Counted from the stretch's first letter, positions 9,740 to 18,256 are shown. The stretch: DNA of 64,000 nt from an uncultured Clostridia bacterium (GCA_934121885.1 CAKOVH010000006.1:1-64000), one strand, 5' to 3'. Made by a program: numbers and translations. The notes: generated from the sequence alone by a model not told the origin.

Positions 9740-10574
9740 TTATTTTCCCCTTTTTTTCTTCATATTCTTTCTTTAGTTGTAAATATTCTTCTAAGTCTTT
9801 ATCAAAAGCATAACATTTCAAATATTTATGTATTTCATCTACTTGCCATTGTTTATAATTCTCGGTATGTGGATATGGCTTTAACATTAGTCTTTTACAA
9901 AAGTGGCATATAACTGTATCTTTTTTATTAAATTTAGACTGTTCATTAAATATTCTTGGTAAAAGTAATTTTTTTGATGTTGACCAATATATTGCGTCTT
10001 GATCTGCAAAAAGCATTTTTCTTTTTCTTAACAAATCTCTTGCTTTTTCTAAAAGCTTTGTTTCTTTTATTTTGCTCATATTTAATAAAAGCATTCCCGC
10101 ATTTATATAATCATTTCTAATAATTATGCTTCCGTATTTTTCTCGAACTGCTGCATATTCATAATCATCAATATTAATTGAATATAATTTATTTATATCA
10201 TCTGCAATCATCATATCAATATCTAAATATAAAATTTTATCTGGAATGTTTGGCACTTCATCTGCAAGTAATCTAAGTAACGTATATGGAGTGCAATATG
10301 CTGTTTCATTTAAACATCCTTTAAATTCTTTATTATATAAATCTGTTACATCAATTTTAGTTATTTCATTTTTTACATTTTTTGATTTTATAACTTTTTC
10401 TAAAAATTGTACCTGCTGATCTGTTATACTTAAAAAGTTTGAATTTAATCTTTCTAAATGCATAGTAAATATATAACAATGTACAGGTTCTTTTGTTTTA
10501 TTAGTTATTGATATTAGTTCTGAAAGTGCTCCATCAAATACTCTTTTATTTCCACATAATAATAAGTTTATCAT
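9732..10574 (-). CDS. GT8 family glycosyltransferase
   Basis: A 280-residue retaining glycosyltransferase of family 8, with the nucleotide-sugar/metal motif DID at 118-120 (ILYLDIDMMIADD), the N-A-G-M-L-L-L block typical of the family (about 155) and a C-terminal HFCKRLMLKPYPH segment. Sugar donor and acceptor are unknown. I use the ATG at 10572-10574 because GGGAG lies five bases before it and a SigA promoter (10609-10637) lies upstream, inside the longer open frame that begins at 10646. First gene of a three-gene overlapping operon. Confidence 0.88.
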   Translation of the reverse strand: MINLLLCGNKRVFDGALSELISITNKTKEPVHCYIFTMHLERLNSNFLSITDQQVQFLEKVIKSKNVKNEITKIDVTDLYNKEFKGCLNETAYCTPYTLLRLLADEVPNIPDKILYLDIDMMIADDINKLYSINIDDYEYAAVREKYGSIIIRNDYINAGMLLLNMSKIKETKLLEKARDLLRKRKMLFADQDAIYWSTSKKLLLPRIFNEQSKFNKKDTVICHFCKRLMLKPYPHTENYKQWQVDEIHKYLKCYAFDKDLEEYLQLKKEYEEKKGKINE

Positions 10575-10608
10575 ATTACTCCCGACTTTTATTTTATTTT
10601 CATTAAAT

Positions 10609-10637
10609 ATTATATTATAAATGTGAAAAATATTCAA
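10609..10637 (-). promoter_or_regulatory. SigA promoter of the GT8/acyltransferase operon
   Basis: Minus strand TTGAAT (10632-10637), 17-base spacer, TATAAT (10609-10614), 35 bases upstream of the start codon. Confidence 0.7.
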
Positions 10638-10698
10638 GTAGGACAAAAATTAGATACTTGCATTTAAATAATCTTGATTTTACATCTCTAATATGAAT

Positions 10699-10737
10699 AA
10701 AAAAAGAATATATTATAAATTAATATATCCTTTTTTT
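10699..10737 (-). terminator. intrinsic terminator of the XRE regulator gene
   Basis: Sixteen-base arms (10699-10714 and 10722-10737) with a 7-base loop; the single plus-strand mismatch becomes a G-U pair in the minus-strand RNA, which ends in a run of U. It starts two bases past the stop codon. Confidence 0.8.
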
Positions 10738-10739
10738 GT

Positions 10740-11066
10740 TTAAGCATTTTTATTAAAATACTCTATTAAATGTATAATTGTATCTTGATTACTTTGTTTT
10801 AGCTTCTCAAATCCATAAAGAGAAAAATTTCTTTTTTCTTCTTTAATATCCAAATAGTCACTAAAAATTTCATTCATTCCGATATTAAGAGTATTACATA
10901 TTTTAACTAATACTTCATATGATGGCTTTGACCTATCCTGTTCAATATCGCCAATATATCTTGTTGAGCACTCAATCTTTTCAGCTAATTTTTCTTGTGT
11001 ATAACCATATGCCTTTCTAATTCTTTGTAATTTTTTTCCGATTATTATTTCCCTTGATTTCTTCAT
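10740..11066 (-). CDS. XRE-family (Cro/CI-type) HTH transcription regulator
   Basis: A 108-residue DNA-binding protein. Residues 8-65 form the XRE helix-turn-helix: GKKLQRIRKAYGYTQEKLAEK, then CSTRYIGDIEQDRSKPSYEVLVKIC (two overlapping helices of the motif) and a closing helix. The C-terminal 40 residues have no recognised effector domain. AGGGTGA lies before the ATG. It stands alone between two operons with its own terminator; a small palindrome (11119-11131) over its likely -35 suggests self-regulation. The targets cannot be told from sequence. Confidence 0.85.
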   Translation of the reverse strand: MKKSREIIIGKKLQRIRKAYGYTQEKLAEKIECSTRYIGDIEQDRSKPSYEVLVKICNTLNIGMNEIFSDYLDIKEEKRNFSLYGFEKLKQSNQDTIIHLIEYFNKNA

Positions 11067-11101
11067 TTATTTCACCCTATCATAGTAATTTTACATATAT
11101 T

Positions 11102-11131
11102 ATGATAACAAACCCAGAGTTTATAATAAAC
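11102..11131 (-). promoter_or_regulatory. weak promoter and candidate operator of the XRE gene
   Basis: Minus strand TTTATT (11125-11130), 17 bases, TATCAT (11102-11107). A palindrome GTTTA-N3-TAAAC (11119-11131) covers the -35, and the 8-mer AGTTTATA occurs at 11118-11125 and again at 11145-11152. This is what a site for an autoregulating XRE protein could look like, but it is unproven. Confidence 0.35.
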
Positions 11132-11219
11132 GAATTATCTACGTAGTTTATACTTATATGTTTCTATTTACTTTGTGTTAAAACACATTATATATACGAT
11201 TTTTTTTAAATTTAACTTT

Positions 11220-12500
11220 TTATAACGTTTTTTGTTTAAAGTTATTTATAATCTCATTTTCATCTACAACTAATATTTTTCTATCTTCCATTAATACATT
11301 TCCCTTTATAATAGTTGTTAAAACATCTCTTCCGCATGTATTATATACTAAATTAGATAATATATCATTGTTTGGAAGTTTAGTTATATTTTCAAGATTT
11401 GGTTCTATATTAACAATAATTATATCTGCATCTTTACCTTCTTCAATGCTTCCTACTTTATCATCCATTTTAAGCAATTTTGCTCCATTTATTGTAGCCA
11501 TTTTTATAGCTTCTTTTGATGTAATTCTGTCTTCATTTTCATGAATTCCGCCTTGAAGTAGACATGCTATTTTTATAGTTTCAAACATATCTAAGTTATT
11601 ACCAGATCCCTGTCCATCAGTTCCTAAAGCTACATTAATACCGCTTCTTAAGTACTTCGTAACATCTGCAATTTTGCAACCTAACCTTAAATTTGATTCT
11701 GGATTATGAGCAATTCCACAATCTAATCTTTTTAATCCATCTATAACCTTATCATCTGCTTTAACACAATGTGCTAGAATTAAATGAAAATCGCTAAAAA
11801 ACTTTTCTAAAACGTCTATTGCATCTATTCCGTGCATTTTTTTTATATCTTCTATCTCATCAATACTCTCTAAAAAATGAACATGTATAGGCAAATTATA
11901 TTTTTCAGCTAATTTTTTTGATACTTCTAGGCATTTGTCTGAGCATGTATATAATCCGTGTGGAGATACCGTATATGAAATTAGATCATTTTCTTTATCT
12001 CTTGAATTATAGAAACTTTCAAACTCATCAATTCGAGTTTGTAACATTTCTTCACTTCCTAAATCCATCAATGGCCTTGTAAGAACTGCTCTTACTTTCA
12101 TTTCTTCAGCAGCTTTTCTTGTTTCTTCTGGCATAAAATATTGGTCATTTACACATGTTGTTCCTGTTGATATCATCTCTAATATTGATAATCTACTTGC
12201 TTCATATATTTGATTTCTAGTTAGATTATCCTCAATAGGCCAAACCTTTTCATGAAGCCATGTATATAAACTGCAGCCTTCAAATGTTCCCCTAAAAATA
12301 CTCATAGCAATATGTGCATGTGTATTTATAAGCCCTGGCATAACAATATTACTCCTTGCATCAATTATTTTTTCTCCATTTTCTTCATCAATATTGTCTG
12401 CAATTTTAACAATTTTTCCATCTGCTATTTTTATATCTTTCTTTCTTGTAACCACATCATTATTTTCAAATAAAACTACTTGTCCATTTTTTATTAACAT
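11220..12500 (-). CDS. mtaD: amidohydrolase, 5'-methylthioadenosine/S-adenosylhomocysteine deaminase type
   Basis: A 426-residue cytoplasmic metal-dependent amidohydrolase of the MtaD/TrzN-AtzB branch, expected to deaminate S-adenosylhomocysteine, methylthioadenosine or related nucleosides. Metal ligands are visible in order: HAH at 61-63, HVHFLE (about 200), LAHCV (about 235) and GTDGQGSGNNLDMF (about 300). The N-terminal and C-terminal beta strands form the small composite domain. GAGGAGG precedes the ATG. It is monocistronic with a SigA promoter at 12529-12557, divergent from the HD-GYP gene. Substrate choice within this family cannot be settled by eye. Confidence 0.82.
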   Translation of the reverse strand: MLIKNGQVVLFENNDVVTRKKDIKIADGKIVKIADNIDEENGEKIIDARSNIVMPGLINTHAHIAMSIFRGTFEGCSLYTWLHEKVWPIEDNLTRNQIYEASRLSILEMISTGTTCVNDQYFMPEETRKAAEEMKVRAVLTRPLMDLGSEEMLQTRIDEFESFYNSRDKENDLISYTVSPHGLYTCSDKCLEVSKKLAEKYNLPIHVHFLESIDEIEDIKKMHGIDAIDVLEKFFSDFHLILAHCVKADDKVIDGLKRLDCGIAHNPESNLRLGCKIADVTKYLRSGINVALGTDGQGSGNNLDMFETIKIACLLQGGIHENEDRITSKEAIKMATINGAKLLKMDDKVGSIEEGKDADIIIVNIEPNLENITKLPNNDILSNLVYNTCGRDVLTTIIKGNVLMEDRKILVVDENEIINNFKQKTL

Positions 12501-12528
12501 ATCTTCTTTCCTCCTCTAAATTACCTTT

Positions 12529-12557
12529 ATCATATCCAATTTTTTCTTTTTTTACAA
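12529..12557 (-). promoter_or_regulatory. SigA promoter of the amidohydrolase gene
   Basis: Minus strand TTGTAA (12552-12557), 17-base spacer, TATGAT (12529-12534). It is back to back with the HD-GYP promoter, 24 bases away. Confidence 0.6.
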
Positions 12558-12581
12558 GATTTTTTAAATAATTTATATACC

Positions 12582-12610
12582 TTGACCAAAATATATTTTT
12601 GTAGTATTAT
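12582..12610 (+). promoter_or_regulatory. SigA promoter of the HD-GYP gene
   Basis: TTGACC (12582-12587), 17-base spacer, TATTAT (12605-12610). The -35 hexamer coincides with the TTG of a longer open frame, which argues that translation starts downstream at 12648. Confidence 0.75.
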
Positions 12611-12647
12611 AAATTTAATCACAGATGAAAAAACAAAGGAGATTACA

Positions 12648-13586
12648 ATGTTTACAGAAAAAATTGATTTTTATAGTCCTATTAATCTAAAATCATATAA
12701 TTTGGACCAAACTATGAAATATCAGCTTGATGTTTTAGGAAATTTAGACTATTTTACTAGAAGACATAGTGAAAATGTTGCAAACTTAGTTTGTAGACTT
12801 TGCGAGTATTTGCACGCACCACAAAGTTTTACTATTTACTGTACAATATGTGCATATCTTCATGATGTTGGTAAATTATTTATACCTGCTCAAATTCTTC
12901 AAAAGCCAACACAACTTACTAAAGAAGAATTTGAAATTATGAAAAAACATACTACTCTTGGTTATGAAATGTGTATGAAAGACCCAAAACTTCGCTTATA
13001 TGCTCCTGGTCCTTTATACCATCATGAAGCATTAAATGGTTCTGGATATCCACAGGGTCTTACTAAAAAAGATATTCCATATGAAGCACAAATAATAAGA
13101 ATTGCAGACGAATATGACGCTTTGGTAACTAAGAGACAATATAAAACACATGTTAATATATCAGAAACACTAAAAGACCTAATAAAAGATAGTAATCCAG
13201 ATCCTAAATTTGTTGCTTTAGACCATTTATCTGAAATAGCAAAAATAGGTAAAATTGATAAAAAAATATTACGTACATTTTTTAAGGTTATTATTGACGA
13301 TATAGAATATGAAATTAGTGCAGTTATTGGTTATGTAAAATATCTTGAAGAACAAATTAAGCGTCTTGAACTTATCGATAGCTATAAGATTAAAATGGAA
13401 GAATCTAATAAAGAGAAAAACAAAAGCTATTACTTTGAGGGAATTAAATTACTATTAAATACTAATGAAACATTAGATAACTACCAAAATGTTCTGCAAG
13501 AATATAAAAATGCACTTGTTATGAGAAAAGACCGTATTCAGAAATTACATGAAGAAATTAAAATTATAAAAAAATTAAAAACATAA
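12648..13586 (+). CDS. HD-GYP domain protein, probable cyclic-di-nucleotide phosphodiesterase
   Basis: A 312-residue soluble protein. The HD-GYP domain covers about residues 20-190: His40, the His72-Asp73 pair (LHDVGKL), HHEALNGSGYPQG at 125-137, and a later DEYDAL. HD-GYP enzymes hydrolyse c-di-GMP or related dinucleotides; here the usual Asp of HHExxDGxGYP is Asn130, a small variation. The C-terminal third is helical and charged, probably coiled coil; there is no sensor or membrane segment. The ATG at 12648 has AAAGGAG upstream and lies downstream of the promoter at 12582-12610. Monocistronic and convergent with mazF. Confidence 0.85.
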   Translation: MFTEKIDFYSPINLKSYNLDQTMKYQLDVLGNLDYFTRRHSENVANLVCRLCEYLHAPQSFTIYCTICAYLHDVGKLFIPAQILQKPTQLTKEEFEIMKKHTTLGYEMCMKDPKLRLYAPGPLYHHEALNGSGYPQGLTKKDIPYEAQIIRIADEYDALVTKRQYKTHVNISETLKDLIKDSNPDPKFVALDHLSEIAKIGKIDKKILRTFFKVIIDDIEYEISAVIGYVKYLEEQIKRLELIDSYKIKMEESNKEKNKSYYFEGIKLLLNTNETLDNYQNVLQEYKNALVMRKDRIQKLHEEIKIIKKLKT

Positions 13587-13627
13587 AAATCAACTCCTAA
13601 TTCACAAGAACTAGGAGTTAATTTTTA
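13586..13627. terminator. bidirectional terminator between HD-GYP and mazF
   Basis: Arms AACTCCTA (13592-13599) and TAGGAGTT (13612-13619) with T runs on both sides, between convergent genes. Confidence 0.8.
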
Positions 13628-13972
13628 TTCTAATCCGAAACTTACACCTAATGCATTATTTAGTTCAGATATTACCTTTTCATCATCAATATGTCCTATT
13701 TTTTCTTTTAATCTGCTTTTGTCTATTGTTCTTATTTGTTCGGCAAGCACAATAGAATCCGACTTAAGTCCATTGCTTTGCGAACCAATTTCTATATGTG
13801 TTGGTAGTTTTGCTTTTCCCATTTGTGATGTAATTGCTGCAGCAATTACAGTTGGGCTATGCCTATTTCCAACATCATTTTGTATAATTAAAACTGGTCG
13901 TACTCCACCTTGTTCTGAACCAACAACAGGGCTTAAATCCGCATAAAACATATCTCCTCTTTTTATAACCAT
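13625..13972 (-). CDS. ndoA: MazF/EndoA (NdoA) family endoribonuclease toxin
   Basis: A 115-residue PemK/MazF-type endoribonuclease with the whole EndoA pattern: [20 protein letters not shown] at the N-terminus, [11 protein letters not shown], the AAITSQ block with the catalytic Thr, and the [14 protein letters not shown] strand. EndoA cuts mRNA at short U-rich sites and is restrained by an antitoxin. No antitoxin gene is visible directly upstream; the preceding gene is the GerS-like protein. The ATG at 13972 has AGGAG eight bases upstream; a GTG three codons earlier is too close to it. In many Clostridia this gene is a housekeeping member of an alr-linked cluster. Confidence 0.9.
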   Translation of the reverse strand: MVIKRGDMFYADLSPVVGSEQGGVRPVLIIQNDVGNRHSPTVIAAAITSQMGKAKLPTHIEIGSQSNGLKSDSIVLAEQIRTIDKSRLKEKIGHIDDEKVISELNNALGVSFGLE

Positions 13973-14054
13973 ATTCTTCACTCCTATTATTTCTATATTT
14001 AAGGTCTATGTTTTGATATATTTTATTTATCAGTTGAAATACGACATGGATAAT

Positions 14055-14735
14055 TTAATTTAAACCATTAACCGCTATCTCATTATATAATATGTAAACA
14101 AGATTTTTTTTGTTAATATCTTGTATTATTAGTTTAGTCGGTTTTCCAGTTTTTTTGTCTATTGTTAATTCTTTACTATATACATATTTATTATTACTAT
14201 TTCTGGTTTTTGTTTGCATTATAACCAAGTCTTCATCTTCCTTTATTGATGCATTACTACTATCTTTTGCACTTTTATAATCTTCTACAAATGCATTAAT
14301 CCATAAAAAATTATTCATTAAATCATTATAGTTTTCATAGATGGTTGTTAAGTTTAGTTTGCTATAATTTAACTTTAATGTATTATTTTCATATCTCATT
14401 GTCATTCCTTCAATGTTACTTGGCTCTAAAACTGTTTGCTGTGAGTAACTATCTTTTTTATACTCCTGTTCTAAAACATATTTATTACTATTTTTGTTGC
14501 TTTGAGTTTCCACTTCAATTTTTGCTTTATATGAACTAATATCTAAAATATATTTTTCAATTTCCTCAATATTTTTATTACTCATATTATTGCCAACATT
14601 TTTATTTTTATAATACATATTTATAAAAATAATTAAAGAAACTAAAATCACCAGTATAGCTAAAACAATAACAATTATTTTTTTCTTTCCACTTGTTTTA
14701 TCTACATAGTAGTTTTTTTTATTTTTTAAATTCAT
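14055..14735 (-). CDS. membrane-anchored GerS-like (LolA-fold) protein
   Basis: A 226-residue protein with one N-terminal membrane span (about residues 18-41, after KKKN/KKK charges) and an exported domain of alternating strands (KYILDISSYKAKIEVETQ, then NKYVLEQEYKKDSY and TIDKKTGKPTKLIIQDINKK), the pattern of the LolA-like germination lipoprotein GerS and relatives. There is no lipobox cysteine; the anchor looks like an uncleaved helix. In C. difficile gerS lies upstream of alr and the maz genes, so the position immediately before mazF supports this call. Role, if shared, is in spore cortex or germination. Family assignment is by pattern and context only. Confidence 0.6.
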   Translation of the reverse strand: MNLKNKKNYYVDKTSGKKKIIVIVLAILVILVSLIIFINMYYKNKNVGNNMSNKNIEEIEKYILDISSYKAKIEVETQSNKNSNKYVLEQEYKKDSYSQQTVLEPSNIEGMTMRYENNTLKLNYSKLNLTTIYENYNDLMNNFLWINAFVEDYKSAKDSSNASIKEDEDLVIMQTKTRNSNNKYVYSKELTIDKKTGKPTKLIIQDINKKNLVYILYNEIAVNGLN

Positions 14736-14754
14736 ACGTAAAATCCCCTTCCAT

Positions 14755-14789
14755 AAAAAAATAAGAGTAAATTTATTTTACTCTTATTT
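14755..14789 (-). terminator. intrinsic terminator of the minD-minE-rodA-dusB operon
   Basis: Perfect 13-base arms (14759-14771 and 14777-14789) with a 5-base loop, followed on the minus strand by a T run, directly past the dusB stop codon. Confidence 0.85.
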
Positions 14790-14793
14790 TATT

Positions 14794-15765
14794 CTATATA
14801 TTTTTGAAGTATTCTGTAAGACAACCTATTAACTCTTTTTTATTATCAATTTGATTTATATAATCTCTATATTTACTTGCATCTTTCATATTTTTTATAT
14901 ATGCAGATACATATTTTCTCATTTCTTTAATTGCAATATTCTCTCCCTTTTCACTTACTTCTAGTTCAATATGCTTTATTATAGTTTGCAATTTTTCTTC
15001 ATTGGTAACAATCATTTTTTCTTTTCCAGATAATGTTTTAATAATGTCATCAAAAATCCATGGATTTCCCAAGCTTGCTCTTCCTATCATTATTCCGTCT
15101 ACACCCGTTTGTTCAAACATTTTTACTGCATCTTCAGGAGATTTTATATCCCCATTTCCTATAACAGGAATTCCTACACTTTGTTTTACATCTTTAATTA
15201 TATTCCAGTCTGCTTTACCTGTATAATATTCATCTCTTGTTCTTCCATGAATAGTAATTGCAGACACTCCTGCTTCTTCAAATGTTTTAGCCGCTTGAAC
15301 TGCAACTATGTGTTCATTATCCCAACCTTTTCTGTACTTTACAGTTACAGGTACATTTGATGATTTTACAACCTCTTCTGCAATTCTTCCCGCTAAATCT
15401 AAGTTAAGCAGAAGCCTACTTCCATCTCCATTTTTTACTACCTTTGGAGCTGGACAGCCCATATTAATATCTATAATATCAGCAATATCACTTAAATAAT
15501 TTGCTGCATATTTCATTGCCTCTATATCGTTTCCAAAAATTTGCACTGCAACTGGTCTTTTCTCATTTCTCATATTTAATAATAGTTTTGTTTTTTCATC
15601 ATTATAAAAAAGACCTTTGCTACTTATCATTTCAGTACAAACAAGTCCTGGTCCAAATTCTCTGCATATTAAACGAAATGGCAGGTCTGTTATCCCTGCC
15701 ATTGGTGCTAATACAATATTATTTTCAAGTTCAACATTTCCTATTTTTAATCTTTTTAAATACAT
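14794..15765 (-). CDS. dusB: tRNA-dihydrouridine synthase
   Basis: A 323-residue FMN-dependent enzyme that reduces uridine in tRNA D-loops. Motifs of the DusB branch: APMAGITDLPFR (20-31), INMGCPAPKVV with the conserved Cys104, VKYRKGWD, ITIHGRTRDEYYTG with the FMN-site His, VIGNGDIKSPEDA and GIMIGRASLGNPWIF near the phosphate-binding end. The C-terminal 70 residues are the helical tRNA-binding domain. AGGGATAAG precedes the ATG. It lies 27 bases after rodA with no terminator between, so it is read as the last gene of the minD operon. Confidence 0.95.
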   Translation of the reverse strand: MYLKRLKIGNVELENNIVLAPMAGITDLPFRLICREFGPGLVCTEMISSKGLFYNDEKTKLLLNMRNEKRPVAVQIFGNDIEAMKYAANYLSDIADIIDINMGCPAPKVVKNGDGSRLLLNLDLAGRIAEEVVKSSNVPVTVKYRKGWDNEHIVAVQAAKTFEEAGVSAITIHGRTRDEYYTGKADWNIIKDVKQSVGIPVIGNGDIKSPEDAVKMFEQTGVDGIMIGRASLGNPWIFDDIIKTLSGKEKMIVTNEEKLQTIIKHIELEVSEKGENIAIKEMRKYVSAYIKNMKDASKYRDYINQIDNKKELIGCLTEYFKNI

Positions 15766-15792
15766 ATCTTATCCCTAATTTTACTATAATTT

Positions 15793-16899
15793 TTATTCGG
15801 CAAAAATTGCCTTTTGTCTTCTTCCTGAAATATTAAGTAATAATCCTATCATAATAAAGTTACTTAAAAGTGAGCTACCACCATAACTAACAAATGGTAA
15901 TGGTACACCGGTAATTGGCAACAAGCCCATTGTCATTCCTATATTCTCTATCATGTGAAAGAAAAATATACCCGCTATTCCCATTGCAATATATGAACCC
16001 AAATCATCTTTTGCTGTTTTAGCTACATATATAGATTTTGTTATTAATACAACATACAAAAATATTATACTTGCTGCAACCACAAACCCCATTTCTTCTC
16101 CAATAAGTGAAAAAATAAAATCCGTAGTTTTAGGATATAAAAATCCTAGTTGAGTTTGGTTTCCCTTAAACAATCCCATTCCTATTAATTGCCCCGCTCC
16201 TATTGCAAGTTTTGATTGTATAATATTATACCCTGCTCCTCTTGGATCTAAATCTGGGTTTAAATATACATCAATTCTCGATTTAGCATGTTCTGGTAGA
16301 ACAAAGAAATATAATACCGGAACAAGTATCACAACCAATAAAATAGATGGTATAATATATCTCTTTTTTAAACCTGCTACGAATAGCATAAAAATAAAAG
16401 CAGATACAAACGCCATAGCTGTTCCATAATCTGGTTGTTTAATAATTAATAATACCGGAACTGCAAAAGCAATAAGAAGTAGACCAAGTTTTAGTACACG
16501 ATTTATTTGATCTCTTCCATTTTTCTGAATTTTTGTTATAAGCCATGCAATAAAAAGTACAATAACTACTTTGGCAAATTCAGCAGGTTGAAATGAAAAT
16601 GGTCCAATATCAAACCAACTTGTTGCTCCATTTATTGCACTTGTAAATAGTACGGCTACAAGTAAAATTAATATTATTCCATATAGTATTGGTGATATTT
16701 TCGCAAAAATATCATAGTCAACAAAAATGACTACAATAAGTATTGGTATACTTATTGTTAGCCATAAAATTTGCTTTTTTAACTCTTCATAATTTGAGTT
16801 TTTAGTTGCAGATGTTAATGCCACAAGTCCAATGATAACTAAAATAATTGTAGAGATTAATATACTCCACTCTATATTTTTAAGTATTTTTCTCTTCAT
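15793..16899 (-). CDS. rodA: rod-shape peptidoglycan glycosyltransferase RodA
   Basis: A 368-residue SEDS-family integral membrane protein with about ten spans. Conserved blocks: GPFSFQPAEFAK, KQPDYGTA, PKTTDFIFSLIGEE (containing the Asp expected to be catalytic) and PLPFVSYGGSS. RodA polymerises lipid II together with a class B PBP during side-wall growth; the matching PBP (48935-51028) is encoded 30 kb away here. The call RodA rather than FtsW/SpoVE rests on the minD-minE context. Its ATG lies inside the 3' end of minE (20-base overlap). Confidence 0.9.
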   Translation of the reverse strand: MKRKILKNIEWSILISTIILVIIGLVALTSATKNSNYEELKKQILWLTISIPILIVVIFVDYDIFAKISPILYGIILILLVAVLFTSAINGATSWFDIGPFSFQPAEFAKVVIVLFIAWLITKIQKNGRDQINRVLKLGLLLIAFAVPVLLIIKQPDYGTAMAFVSAFIFMLFVAGLKKRYIIPSILLVVILVPVLYFFVLPEHAKSRIDVYLNPDLDPRGAGYNIIQSKLAIGAGQLIGMGLFKGNQTQLGFLYPKTTDFIFSLIGEEMGFVVAASIIFLYVVLITKSIYVAKTAKDDLGSYIAMGIAGIFFFHMIENIGMTMGLLPITGVPLPFVSYGGSSLLSNFIMIGLLLNISGRRQKAIFAE

Positions 16900-17437
16900 T
16901 AGCTTCCTCTTCTAAATTTTCTTTTTTATCTTCACTTTCAGAGATTTTTTCTTCTTGTATTTCATTTTCATCTGTATTTAATTCTGCTGTATCTTCTTCT
17001 TTTTCTTCTTCTTTGCTCTCTTTTTTATCATCATCTATTTTATTTTCATTAGATGCTTCTATATTTTCAGCCTTATCATTCTTTTCATTATTAACTGTTT
17101 CGTCTTTTTGAACTGTTTTATTAATTGTTCCTTCTAATTTTCTAGCTTCATTTTTTATTGTTACAATTGGAATATTAGCATACAAAGCAGGTGCACCAAC
17201 TGTTCCATCTTCACCAGGTTTATTGGTCATTTTTACATCAATTGCTTCTTCATCTATATCTATGTATTTCTTTATTACCTCTATTATTTCCTGTTTCATC
17301 ATTTCTAAGAAATCCGCTGAAATATTTGCCCTATCTTGAGCTAAAACCAAATGTAATCTTTCCTTTGCTGTACTTTTAGAATTCTCTTTATCGTTTTTTC
17401 CAAATTTTTTAAAGAAATTTTTAATGTTATCAAACAT
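16880..17437 (-). CDS. minE: cell division topological factor MinE with a long acidic tail
   Basis: Residues 1-85 are a normal MinE: a basic amphipathic N-terminus (MFDNIKNFFKKFGK), the KERLHLVLAQDRA MinD-binding strand and the VIKKYIDIDEEAIDVKM dimer domain. MinE stimulates MinD ATPase and positions the MinCD inhibitor. Unusually, residues from about 105 to 185 are a low-complexity tail of Glu, Asp, Lys and Asn with almost no hydrophobic residues, doubling the usual length of about 90. The tail is in frame, has no internal stop, and ends inside the start of rodA. Confidence 0.92.
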   Translation of the reverse strand: MFDNIKNFFKKFGKNDKENSKSTAKERLHLVLAQDRANISADFLEMMKQEIIEVIKKYIDIDEEAIDVKMTNKPGEDGTVGAPALYANIPIVTIKNEARKLEGTINKTVQKDETVNNEKNDKAENIEASNENKIDDDKKESKEEEKEEDTAELNTDENEIQEEKISESEDKKENLEEEANEEKNT

Positions 17438-17455
17438 ATTCTACCTCCAATAGTA

Positions 17456-18256
17456 TTAGTGTTTACTTTTTGCGAAAAAACCTTTTACTTTCGTAAAGAA
17501 TCCTTCTCCTTTTCCTGGAATGTTCATTTCTACATTTTCTCCTAGAATTCTTCTAGCAATTTCAGAATAAGCCTTTCCAGATGGTGCTCTATTATTTGTT
17601 ACAACAGGTTCACCTTTATTAGTTTGAGTTATGATAAATTCATCATCAGGTACAACACCAATTAAATCTATTGATAATAAATCAACTATATCATCAACAT
17701 CCATCATTTCACCCTTTTTTATCATGTTTGGTCTAATTCTGTTTACAACTAATTCAGGATTTTTTATTTCAGATGCCTCTAATAATCCTACAATTCTATC
17801 AGCATCTCTTATTGCTGAAATTTCAGCTGTTGTTACAACAATTGCTCTATTTGCCCCAGCAATTGCATTTTTAAATCCTTGTTCAATTCCTGCTGGACAG
17901 TCGATTAATATGTAATCAAATTCTTCTTTAAGTTTTCCTATTAAATCTTTCATTTGTTCTTCATTTACTGCACTTTTATCTCTTGTTTGCGCTGCTGGTA
18001 GTAAGAATAGTTCATTAAAACGCTTGTCCTTTATTAAGGCTTGTCTTAATTTGCATTTTTCTTCTACAACATCAACAATGTCATATACGATTCTGTTTTC
18101 TAATCCCATGACTACATCTAGGTTTCTTAATCCTATATCAGTATCAACCAAAGCAACCTTTTTTCCTCTTAAAGCCAAAGCTGCACCTAAATTAGCTGTT
18201 GTTGTTGTCTTTCCTACTCCACCTTTTCCAGATGTTATGACTATAACCTCTCCCAT
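17456..18256 (-). CDS. minD: septum site-determining ATPase MinD
   Basis: A 266-residue ParA/MinD-family ATPase. Deviant Walker A GKGGVGKTTT is at 9-18, DTDIGLRNLD (switch I) follows, DYILIDCPAG is Walker B, and the C-terminal FFTKVKGFFAKSKH is the amphipathic membrane-targeting helix. MinD-ATP binds the membrane and recruits MinC. The ATG at 18256 has AGGAGG five bases upstream, so the 18 extra upstream codons of the open frame are leader. minC is not adjacent; it lies at 48296-48913. Confidence 0.97.
   Translation of the reverse strand: MGEVIVITSGKGGVGKTTTTANLGAALALRGKKVALVDTDIGLRNLDVVMGLENRIVYDIVDVVEEKCKLRQALIKDKRFNELFLLPAAQTRDKSAVNEEQMKDLIGKLKEEFDYILIDCPAGIEQGFKNAIAGANRAIVVTTAEISAIRDADRIVGLLEASEIKNPELVVNRIRPNMIKKGEMMDVDDIVDLLSIDLIGVVPDDEFIITQTNKGEPVVTNNRAPSGKAYSEIARRILGENVEMNIPGKGEGFFTKVKGFFAKSKH

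Noticed and set aside
11174..11187. Perfect 14-base palindrome TGTGTTAAAACACA near the end of the amidohydrolase gene
   Set aside because: Loop too small and no T run for a good terminator; may be chance in AT-rich DNA.
12582..12647. Extra N-terminal codons for the HD-GYP gene from a TTG at 12582
   Set aside because: The TTG is the -35 box of the promoter, and AAAGGAG sits before the ATG at 12648.
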